A model generated the notes under the pieces. The model had not been told where the DNA came from, searched no databases, and saw only the letters and a program-made list of their open reading frames with translations. A DNA stretch of 64,000 nucleotides from assembly GCA_018417955.1 (NCBI GenBank), contig JACTVC010000027.1, positions 434,001 through 498,000 of the forward strand, read 5' to 3'. The stretch comes from Laccaria trichodermophora (taxonomy: Eukaryota; Basidiomycota; Agaricomycetes; Agaricales; Hydnangiaceae). How positions within the stretch are numbered: position 1 is the stretch's first letter; every line of letters starts with the position of its first letter. Positions 11,168 through 21,120 of this stretch are shown one piece after another. Position numbers and translations under genes: made by a program.

Positions 11168-11998
11168 TCACTCCGGCCGCTGGCATACCCTGAGCTTCTC
11201 AGCATCAAGTTTGGAAGACAAATATACAAGATCTTCCCACTCCCTAATCTGCCGCGTCATGAGATCGACCTCGGCCTCGGCATGTTCAATCTTCTCCACG
11301 ATGAGTTCCCGCGCTTGCTCCAATTGTGCTTTAAGCCGGCTGACGTCCTCGGGTGATAGGGTTGATGTTTGAAGGTTTGTTCGTACAAGTGGCAAAGCGC
11401 CATCGGCAGCCCACTTATACCACTTGGCTGACTGGCTAAGCATATAGTAGATTCCCTCCTTCGGATAACTTTTAGGAGTCGTCCACCATGGAAACTGATA
11501 TGAAGGCCGAACAGCATCTCTTCGAATTGCGATGTCGGGGTGAAGAGGGTCACGTTGAATACAGCTTCTAAGGAACGCGGGGACCTCAAACTGGGGCCGA
11601 CGTCAGCAAGTAAAAAAGCGTTCGGGATGGCTTACCTCATGCCCATGAACGAAGGCCATTCCAATACTATCAATCATGAAGCCCTTTCCAAAGCAACAAG
11701 GTTAGTCGCGGCCAGATCCAGAAAAATCCAGGTGGCTCACCACTTCGGCCGCATAATACTCATTCCATGAGATTTGGAACTCGGGCTCGATAGGCTTTGC
11801 AAGCTTAGCCGCGTGAATGGCCCTAAATCGAGATGACCAGTAGTCGAGCACTTCCTGGAACTCCTGCTGGTTCTCCCACAGTAGACGTTTACCAAAATGT
11901 GCTTCAAACTTTTTTCCTTCAATCATATCCTTCATCCAGTCAATTTCAACCTGCAGCACAGGGGGTACTGGTGTTGAGAGTACTGGTGTAGAAGACAT
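11168..11998 (-). CDS. KDZ-element cargo protein with coiled coil, 242 aa
   Basis: Three exons with matching phase 0: 11998-11741, 11683-11636 (only 16 codons, GFMIDSIGMAFVHGHE) and 11590-11168; donors are GTGAGC and GTAAGC. The middle region has WSSRFRAIHAAKLAKP and DYW/WNEYYAAEV aromatic patches. The C-terminal 80 residues (SPEDVSRLKAQLEQAREL and onwards) form a likely coiled coil, so the protein may dimerise or bind another cargo protein. No known domain recognised. The start lies 34 bp after the KDZ transposase stop on the same strand, and the stop is 11 bp from the stop of the TET/JBP gene, an unusually tight fit for a fungal genome. Confidence 0.65.
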
Positions 11999-12032
11999 GG
12001 TGGTGATGGATAAAGATGGATGATAATCTAAT

Positions 12033-15000
12033 TCAACCAAGATTAGGTAATGCAATGGACTGGCACATGACACCGGCATTTATAAATTCTTTCGTGGCCT
12101 GGAAGGCAAGCTGTTTCCACATACTGATTTGTCCCTCCGCAAAGGAAACATGTCCCGGCTTGTCTGGCACCAAGTCCCTCAGCCCGGTCCACTCCTTGGC
12201 TTTATTGATGAAAAAGAGCCGGGTCCAGTTCATTTCGTTTGGGATCAAGGTATGCTCTTCCAACCAACGGTCATACCGAGCTTTTGCTCTAAGCCAATTC
12301 ACCCGATATACTATTGGGTTGCTTTGGTTTCAATTCTTCTAGAGGGTATGAAAGTGGTTGGATCTGACCTTGTTCCATGTAAGTTGAACCCAACGAATCA
12401 TCCGCCACGGCCATATTCCAGAACCATGGCAAAGCAATATTTCTTTGACCCCGGGCGTTGCCATCGTATACCGTAGTTAGTGCCCTTGTATCTTTTTTCC
12501 CTATCGGCTTGTATCGGTCACGAGTGCCCCTAGGAGCATTGAGCTGATTGAGAGCCCATCGAGCTTGGTTGTATGCCCGGAGAGCACTTTTCATATCGCG
12601 ATCCGATCCTTGTACAGCATCGTAAGCCCGAGTTACACGTTTTTTCGATTTCTCGGCTCGAATTCTCTTGCGATAAAGGAATGACTTGTAACCGATGGCT
12701 TCACGTAAACGTCTCAGAGCGTTATTTGCCTGGGCCACTCTCAATTCTATCTCTATGCACCTGGCTTCTCCCAGTGATGTAGGCAGAAGGGCCGATTGGA
12801 ATGAGGATGGTAAGAGAATTTGTTGATGTTCGGCCGATCCATACCCCCGATCAGGCATACTGGGTACAGGAATCTCCTCTCCATCGCAATCGCTCCAGTC
12901 ATCGTCATCCACGATCTCCTCCGAGAGCGGTGGATCATGAATAGTTGCTTCATTGATATCCAAGCTGGGAAAATGGCCTTGACCGGCCTCGGAAAACTCT
13001 TCAAGGTGCTTCGACAGCTTCTCTCGACGTTTCATGATCTCCAGCTTCTGATCGGCACTTGGACGACTGCCTTGAGCCTTCACAAAGGCGGCCAATTCGG
13101 CTCTGGATTGTTCAATGTTTGAATCTAGCAATATCTGACTTCACTCACTGGGCTTCCTGAATTTTGATACCGCTGTTTACCCATCCAGTTAACCCCGGCT
13201 TGGCCTTGCCTTCCTGTTCTTTAGTCATAAGTTTTAGCCGAATGCCCTTTTCGGTCTCGGCTGATTCAAGGATTTTACAGCTGGCATTTGTGATGGAAAA
13301 CGGTCCTTACCTTCCTTGACCTTGACGTAATAGATGTCCATGGCGGAAAGGTCCTTTGCCCGGTTCAAATTTGCTGTTTTGATCTGTTGCTCCCATTCTT
13401 GAATCTGTTCCTTACTTGCCGAGGCACTTAATTCTTCAAGGGCCTGGAAGCTCTCAGAGAGCCCGAGTTTTGCTCGTTTCCACTTCTTGCAAAGGCTACT
13501 CACTTGACTCTTATTAGCTTAACAGCGATGTAAAAGCAGTTGAACATAGATACCCATATTGATCATTTTTTTCCAGTTGTTATCTAGCATGTGAGCGTCC
13601 AATACCTCGGATCTATGGGCCAAAGTCATGGTCCGGGTGGTGCGACCGACCTCGTTGAGAACAGCCCACAACGTCTCCAAGATCTCTCCATCTGTTTGAC
13701 CGGCCCCGGGGATGAATGTTGGGGCAAATCTTGGAAAGCATATTTCTTGATGGCCATGGACATGGAATAAGCCGATCCCGAATACCAATAACAAGTCCGG
13801 TCTGATCCAGAGGTGTTTGGCACCACGTTTTATCCGAGCCATCAAATTCACCATATACTGGCAGTTGATGTCATAGACAAAAATAACCCTTTTTTCTTCA
13901 CCGGTCATGGTATTCTTTAGAGCCTGGCACAAGGCATAGTCCATGTTCATTTGCCTGTTTCGTAAATGAATGGTTCAACCTGAAGATAACTGCCATACCG
14001 TTCTCCCTTTTGAAAATCTACCACCGAGCCCGGACAAAATGTGCCGTGGCGAAGGCAAGCGATGGCCCCAATTCCTGTAGCATCGAAACCTCGGTGGAAT
14101 ACATTTTTATTGTTGATGGCATCGTGCTCATGACATGTCCTCGGCTGAAAGAATCAGACATCGGCCGACTTGCTCGAAGGATAAAACTGACATCATTATC
14201 TTCAATGGCGTCCCGAAGGTGGCTCAAGTAGGGCCCTCTTCGGGTCATGAAACCATGGCCATCTTTCAGCCAAACATCGTCCTCGGGTCGTGCCTGTTTC
14301 TGGTGTGCTGCTGTGAAATTGCCATCGGCTACAAATCCTCGGGTATACTTCCAATTCTCTGGATCTTCAGGATTTTCATTCCAATCATCAGGCAGATTGA
14401 CTCCGGGCTGTGGGCAGGTTGGGCAAAAAAAGACCATCTCCCCTGGTCTTGGAGCCTTATCTTTGTGTCCAAATCCAAAAGTAGCCAGTTCGGTAAGATT
14501 ACGATATTGCCTACCAGCCCTGATCAACTCGTGATACCGGTTCTGTCAAACATTTGAGTTTAGGGTTATAGCATCTTGAACAACATACCGGAATGGAATT
14601 TGGAAATGCAAAGTTGGTGATTCTTCTCAATTTGGAGTAGTAGTGGGTGGCCGAGGTTTTGCACTCGAGATTTTCCAGCAGGTAGTCATCGAGGAGTTGA
14701 AAGGTAAAGGCAGTTTGGCAAGACTTGTAGGTGGATGGGTACAACCCAACCCGGAACAACTGTATGTCCTCGGCAGCTGCCCCCGAACATCCACAGAAGA
14801 CGACCGGCAGGTGATGCACACCCGAAGTATGGACGATGGTCATGACCCTGCCACCATTGTAAACCCTATCTGGTGGCTTTGGATCGGCCGAAGTGCTAGG
14901 AAGGTCTTCAAGATCAAACCATCCGTCCTCTTCCATGTCAAAATCGGTATCCAAGTTTCTGGCTGATTGAGGGCACCGTTCACCTTGGTGACCTAGGTTG

Positions 15001-15544
15001 ACAACCAATCCTACTTTCCAGAGCCAGCTCTGTTCGTAAAAGATGCCGGTCCATCGTTCAATCCGGTGGAATGGGTCTCGGCAGTGGGATGTCCGGCAGC
15101 AGTCTGTACAATACGCGGGGCCGGCAAAGCAATCCAGACATCGCCAAGCCGCCTCCTTCTTGCAAATGGTACAAACACAGATTGAAGCCTTCCTCTCCAA
15201 AAGCTCATGGAGGTATAGATTGCGTTTCGTCTGTTTCCAGACCCTCATATAATCATTGGATGACTGAACAAAGTTAATTTAGCTCTTAGTATATGGATAT
15301 ATTGGATGTGAAATCTTACGTTTTTGTGAGGTGGATTGTCAAGAGGAGGGGCGTATTCAATGTATGGCAAATCTTCAGTTCCAGTTTCGTTGTCTCTTTC
15401 CAGGTGGCTGCAGTTCCGCTTTTTTACAGGAGAAGAGGGCAGGGAGGGAACAGTGGAGGAGGGAAAATGCCTCCTTCCATTTTTTTTTATAACAAGCCTG
15501 TTATAGTGGGTAATACCAGTGGTGCTGTGGGACCTTCTTCCCAT
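12033..15544 (-). CDS. KDZ transposase with CxC2 cysteine cluster
   Basis: Multi-exon gene. Exon 1 (15544 down to about 15320) starts MGRRSHSTTG. Exon 2 carries a CxC2-type cluster: CVCTICKKEAAWRCLDC, YCTDCCRTSHCRDPFH (zinc binding). Later exons hold FCPTCPQPGVNLP, a segment around DATGIGAIACLRHGTFCPG, VDFQKGER, then VYDINCQYMVNL, FHVHGHQ and TDGEILETLWAVLNE. The Asp of DATG, the Asp of YDINC and the Glu of EILETLW fit the D-D-E triad of KDZ transposases. The C-terminal part is helical and basic and includes YRVNWLRAKARYDRW and AKEWTG, seen in this family. Introns are short and consistent, for example GTCAG..TTTCAG just before PRTCHEHD. No premature stop was seen in the spliced frame, so the transposase may be functional. 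The small exon near 13280-13140 and the last junction near 12330 are less certain. Confidence 0.85.
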
Positions 15545-16536
15545 GGGTGATTATTCAAATGAGGGGGAAAGGAAAAGGAAAGTGTAGCCGTTGAATAGCA
15601 ACTGCAAATATAAACAAGTGAATCTCATTTCCTGCTTGTTCAGCTTCTGTGGAGTTTATAAAAGAACTAGGACATAATTTGTGCTTGAGAATGGTTCATT
15701 AGGATATATACAACCAGTAGGTTTGGTTTTCTACTAATACTAGAACCAGTAGATGTATGTGCATGAATTTGATTCCGGTCAGACTACCCACATGGCTATC
15801 AACCTGGCCGCATTGCTAGCATACTTAATTGACCTCATTAGACTGCCACCAGGTATTTTCTGATTGACATGGTATACAAGCAAGCAGTGGACCCATGTTC
15901 ATACTACATCCAGGTACAAGAACCAGTAAAGCCATGCATGTATGTGTGCGCAATTGATTTCCCCATGTTCTCGCAATTGATTTCCGGTCAAACCACACAT
16001 ATAGCCGTAACACTAAAATAAGTCGCAATAAACAATATTTTCCTGTAAATCGGAAGCACCATGTGCATCTTGCTTCTTTGAGACAATGAATGAACCATCT
16101 TCACTTTCTCCAGTTCTTTTTCTTGGAAAATGTTCACTTTTCAAACAGAATGTTAAGTCCGGTCAATTTTCTTTATCTTCTGCAAAAATGGTTGCCAATT
16201 AACCTAGATGTGCCAGCTATCCCAACTGTACTGGTTTCAAGGTAGTTTCAAGGTGTAGTTTAATATTTCTTATCTCAGTATTCCTCAAGTCATACAGAAG
16301 TTGTTCCGATGATGATCGTCAGGGTCACAACCTTTTTGATGTTTCCGTTCCGTGATGGTTTCTCCCGATCATTACTGTTCCGTGATGCAACAACCTTAAC
16401 GTTTCCGTTCCGTGATGATGCTAATCTGTGATCGGCGCTCATCACAGATATTTTTAGCAAATCGAAGTAACACTCCTTGTTTAGACCTGTTTGGTCATTT
16501 ACCTCTTGTCATCAAACCATCATTATACATCCCGTT
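15545..16536. promoter_or_regulatory. Divergent intergenic region, likely two promoters
   Basis: Lies between the starts of the KDZ transposase (-) and the WF-motif gene (+). It contains three copies of GTTCCGTGATG (16346, 16377, 16406) within 75 bp, two of them preceded by GTTTCC, followed by an inverted pair CTGTGAT/ATCACAG at 16426-16448. It also has a pair of related blocks with 'attgatttccggtcaaacca' and 'aatttgattccggtcagact' (15765-15790 and 15965-16000). No gene seen. These motifs could bind an element-encoded protein; this is inference. Confidence 0.4.
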
Positions 16537-19103
16537 ATGAGCACTCGTTCCGAATCCCCTAAACCATCCGACAGTCAAACCAAGCACCATGGGTCAGGGA
16601 GGTGTTGGACAAAGGAAGAAAGCGAGTTGTTGGAGAAACATCGGGATGAGTATAGAGAGGCCGGTGACTCAGCTCGTGCCAACATATTGTCTGATGTTTT
16701 GCAAGAAATGCTGGACATACTCGCCAATGGAAAGATGTTCAACAAGGAGGAGAGAACGGCTGTGAAGAAGGTAACTAATTTTCATGGTCTAGATATTGAA
16801 TCCCCTTCTGATTGATTTTTAGGATATCAAGGCTTGGTTTGGGCGGCACAGTCGCAAAAGAAGCCAAAAAATGCCGAAGTTGGGTCAGCAATGGCACGCC
16901 CGACGTGTGTTCCGACATGAGAATAAGGAAGCCATTGATACCGAGGCTACCAAGCTCTGTATAGAAGCCAATGAAGCTGGTGAAACCCGGCCTAAAGGGG
17001 GAGAAAGGACTCACTTTGATTTTCGGGAGCGGGTGGTCACTACAATGATGGAGAAACTTACAAAGAAAGAGGTGAAAAGGTTAGAGAGGACGGCCGAGGA
17101 GTTCAACAAGAAGGGGGTGGACCCCGAACTCAAGTCAAAGTGAGTAATTTGATTGTCAATGTTGGTTTCTCTGAATCTGTCGTAGGTTGGCCGTGAAGAA
17201 CTGCACCGCTCGGATGCATGCCTTTTCCAAGGAGATTTATGACACAATGGGTGTCCGAGTCTTTATATTTGGCTGTTACCTGAAACCCGATGGCACTTTG
17301 GACGTCTCAACCTACGACTTCAATCAAGAACTGGGCAATGGAAAGGACTACATCAATAGCCACGGCCGCAGTTTCCAAGAAGATGGAATAACGGTAGCTT
17401 CTTGGAGAGGACACAACGAAGACCACTATGGGTCTGATGAGTTGACTTCGGCCGAAGGAGGACACCGAGGTGGCCGGGCAGCCATGACTCTGGAGATGAA
17501 TAACTATGGGGAGCCCATTTTGCCCGATCCCTCGAAGCCACCAGTTAAAACTTCCCGTGATGTCCGAATTTGGCGACTAAATCTTCTTCGTTCTTTTGTG
17601 AACCAGCATTATAGTAAGTACGTCCAAGTAACCCTTTATTATTATCCAACTTTTCTATCTATTCAGATATTGCAGCTGGGCAGAAAAAGGGATCAGCTCC
17701 CTGGACAGCTATCGGAGCAAAGTTGTCCAACTTTGTGGATAAGGAACATATACCCGAGGCTTGGAGAGCAGTAACCTCGGAGGGGGATAACCTTTACAAG
17801 TTTCTCGATCCCTCCAAATTTCCGATGGAGATGGTCAGTCAAGCTCTAGAATTTTGGTATGAACGTCAAGAAAAAGGCAAAGTCGCGTTTCGATTCAAAG
17901 CCTTTTTGGAGGGCAAAGCGTTCGGGAAGCACCTCCCCGGCAGAAAATCAAAGTTCTAGTTTCAAAACGACAAGTTCATAGTGTTGGGAAGGGAAAGAAG
18001 TTTGGCAAAAGCAAGGGTCAAAGGAAAGGCCGGGCGGCAACCGAGTCCTTGTCAGATGAGGAAGCTTTAGTTGGGCAGGGAAGGAAGGGAAGGATCGAGT
18101 GTGGGTCAGATGATGAAGCTCGGCCGACTCGAAAGAACATAGCATCCACGAGTGGTTGGGAGGACTCCCACACCGAGTCCGGGTCAGACGGGGAACCTCG
18201 GTCTACAAGAACGAATGGGGAAAAACCCCAAGATCATTGGGACTCTGATGAAGAAGCTCGGCCGAGCATTGTAAAAGGAAGGCCAAATCACAAGGACACA
18301 GTGGAAGTGGAAAAGCAGGGAGTTCAGCCGACGAAGAAGGCAGCCAACTTAAAAGGAACCAAAGCCGGGTCAGTCGAGGAAGCTCGGCCAAAACACAAAG
18401 ATCAATGGGACTCGGACGTGATGTTGAGAACGAGGAAGCTCGGCCGACGAAGGAGAAAGCAGCCAAAAAGATCAACTTAACCACAAGAGAATGGGATCAA
18501 TGGGACTCCGATGTGGAAGAGGAGCAACCTCGGCCCAATAAGACAAAAGCAGTGAAGTTCGAAGGGTCAGAAGCAGCAGCTCAGAAAGATCAATGGGACT
18601 CCGACTCAGACGTGAAGCAGGAAGTTCGGCCGATCAAGGAGAAAGCAGTCACGAAGCCTGAGTCGGACTTCGAAGCTCGGCCAATAAAGAAGGCTGAAAG
18701 CTTTTGGGAAATGGACTTGGCGGAGCCGTTGGGTGGACGTAGGATGAAAAGAAAATACAGTGACAATGAAGAGGATGCCCTCCCGAACAAGACTTCTCGG
18801 TTGGAGGCCGGTTACAAACTTGGCCCCAAAAACGGCCGACCTGGTAAAATCAAGAAGGTTGGTGGTTCCAGTGTCATGCAAGACGTTTCCATCGACAAAC
18901 CATCTACCGAGGTCGGTCCACATGCCAGTCGCGGCCCATCAATGAACGTTAATGTAATCAAGTCGGCCATCCCTTTCAAGGCAAAACCTAAACCTCGGCC
19001 CATCAAAGGCAAGGTGTCCACCGAGCTTGGCATTGTGACCCGAGATCGGTCAAAGAGAATTGCTGAAGAGAGTGTCCGAACCACCCGATCCATGAAACGG
19101 TAG
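16537..19103 (+). CDS. Cargo protein: WF-motif DNA-binding-like N-terminus, charged tail
   Basis: The chosen start is ATG 16537 (MSTRSESPKPSDSQ). Residues 20-95 (WTKEESELLEKHRDEYREA .. DIKAWFGRHSRKR) look like a helix-turn-helix or homeodomain-like region with a WF-containing basic helix. A globular middle follows (VRVFIFGCYLKPDG, YGEPILPDP, PWTAIGAKLSNF). The long tail has repeated DQWDSD / EEARP units alternating acidic and Lys-rich. Introns: one after KEERTAVKK (GTAACT..TTTTAG), then near 17142, 17616 and probably 17880-17943 (GTCGCG..GGCAG), all keeping frame. Within the tail, at about 18418-18425, two extra bases (gacGTgatgttgag) shift the frame; coding resumes in the other frame to 19103. 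The gene is either frameshifted or affected by a sequence error. Function unknown; nuclear DNA binding inferred. Confidence 0.6.
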
Positions 19104-19198
19104 TTTAGATCTTTTTGCCTCCAATTAGAACAATGTCAATTCATTTCGTGTTGGGGTTTAAGACCGAGTTCATAATTGCAAAATGTACATAATTGTAC

Positions 19199-21005
19199 TT
19201 ATTCACCCCGGTCCCGCGCCTTCCCCTTGTTCGTTACAAAAGGTTTTAGTGAAAGTAACGTTGCATCCAATGCGGCTAAAATATCACGATCGGTTTCAAT
19301 CTGTTCAAGCAACCTTTCTTTATCCCTCCTCATTCGAGTTAGAATATACCTATAATGGCTGGTCGTCGTGATGTTTTCAGGCAGAGATCTGACCGCCTCC
19401 TGGTGAATACGGCCAGAAAGAGAATACATAACATCGTCGTGGTCATCATCGTGGGTGAGTTCTTGAGAGTCTTGCTCATCCAGTTTGGCCTGCATGTCTC
19501 GGAGTACGGGATCGGGTGAAGGATCTGGGTCAGTGACCCTTTCCCAGACTTTGGTGAATCCCTCTATCATGTCGCCAAAGGTCTTGTCGATAGAGGAATT
19601 TTCCCACCGGGCACGGAGATCGAAGTTTCGATACAACCCCCTCGCACGTCGGGAATTGGAATCTAACTGTACCAATTTGGTTGAACGTGGTGGGCGGGGT
19701 CCTAACCGACGATGTGTGTGGATGAAGATCGGGTATGGAACATATGCCATGGCCTGACCAAAGGCAGTTGGTACGATGGCCCTCGTGCTTTCAATCGGAC
19801 CCAGGTTTTCCTCGGGCTCGTTTGGGGGCCATGAACCTGGGTTGGCAAGATGGCGATTGTGCTTTGTACGTGACCCAGGGTTTCCTCTGGCTGGCTTCTG
19901 GCTGCTTGAGGCGGCGGAAGATGGTTGAAATGAGAAGACCGACTTGTCCACATCTGTGACGTTGGGTAAGCTAAATGCTTTTTTTGAATGTGAAGACGAG
20001 ATGTACAAACCCAAGATCACGTCAGGCTTTTGGGATTCAAAGGAAAAGTGAGAGCCCGAGGCCGAGGGCATTCCAGGCTTCTGAAAATCAAAGATCGACT
20101 GCGTGGCCTTAAAATCAAACATCGCCTGGTCCAAACCGACATCTTTAGCCGGGGAAGACCCTTTGGGTTCGTCAAAATTGAATATGGCCCGATCGAAGGG
20201 TTCGTGACCAGTGGGCATTATGCCCGAGCTCGGGGGGGAAGGGGAGGGCTTTGTAAAATCAAATAGGGAACGATCGAAAGCAAGGTCTTTGGCCTCGGGA
20301 GTGATGATGGGTTTCTGAAAGTTGAAGATGGACGGGGGGGAGGAAGACACCGTGGGCGTTGTAAAATCGAATATGGACCGATCGAAATTAATGTCTCTGG
20401 CCTTTGTAGAAATGGAAGACTTGGCAGGCGGTTGAAAATTGAAAATAGATTTGTCGAATGTCGGGGCCGGGTGAGACGCAGTCACATCAATGGACATCGA
20501 TTGACTGTCTTGACGGTCTAATGAAGGCCACATTAATATCAATCTCTAAAGCTCGGCCTATCGACTTACGTTGGGTAAGGCTATGAACGTCGACATCCAT
20601 TGCTTGTTCGGTGGGCTGCATTCCGTCGTCGTTCGGTAGGTCTGTTCGACCAATAATGATTGAAGGCTGGTCAGTCTGGGCCATTTCTAAGAAGGCAGGG
20701 TTGTAACGGTGTCGGTAAGTAAAAGCCCAAACTATATACCTTCCTGCACCTCCCTAAGCTCCAAGTCTTTCATTACAATTTCTGCTCCAAAAGAATTAGT
20801 GACAATGGTTGCCTGGAAGATTAGACATTCTCCTACCCGGGTTTGTCAAAGACATATCAGCCATGGAGTAGATGGCTTTTCCAGGGATTGCAGTTGCTAG
20901 TGAACGTTGTTCGAGAGAAAGACCCATTGTTTTGTTCGGCCTTGCGATGGCCCTTGAAAATTCAACCGTGGGAAGGAAAGCCACCGATGATCGGCCTTGG
21001 AACAT
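19199..21005 (-). CDS. FDF-repeat cargo protein, about 545 aa
   Basis: Exons: 21005 to about 20835, a small exon ending just before 20740 (EIVMKDLELREVQE, after an acceptor with branch-like CACTAAT), 20690 to about 20572, and 20519-19199. Phases agree through all joins. About ten short motifs of the form [FL]-D-x-[SA]-[IMLV]-F-[DNS]-F occur over roughly 200 residues (FDKSIFNF, FDRSIFDF, FDRSLFDF, FDRAIFNF, LDQAMFDF, QSIFDF and others), separated by Pro/Ser-rich linkers. This is like short linear docking motifs in disordered proteins; it is not the FG spacing of nucleoporins. The C-terminal part (WERVTDPDPSPDPVLRDMQ .. RDKERLLEQIETDRDILAALD) is helical. Convergent with the WF-motif gene (96 bp) and divergent from the six-cysteine gene (115 bp). 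Function unknown. Confidence 0.65.
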
Positions 21006-21120
21006 TCTGTGGATCTCAACTGGTCTGATGCGACCACGTGACTCCGTTTACAACTTTTAACTTTTTGACTTCAACTTTCATCGTTGTCCCGTTCTAATCC
21101 TTCGTCCCATTCCAACTCAA

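Noticed and set aside
16871..17143. Separate small gene starting at MPKLGQQWHARR
   Set aside because: It is an exon of the WF-motif gene; upstream exon joins in phase through a normal intron.
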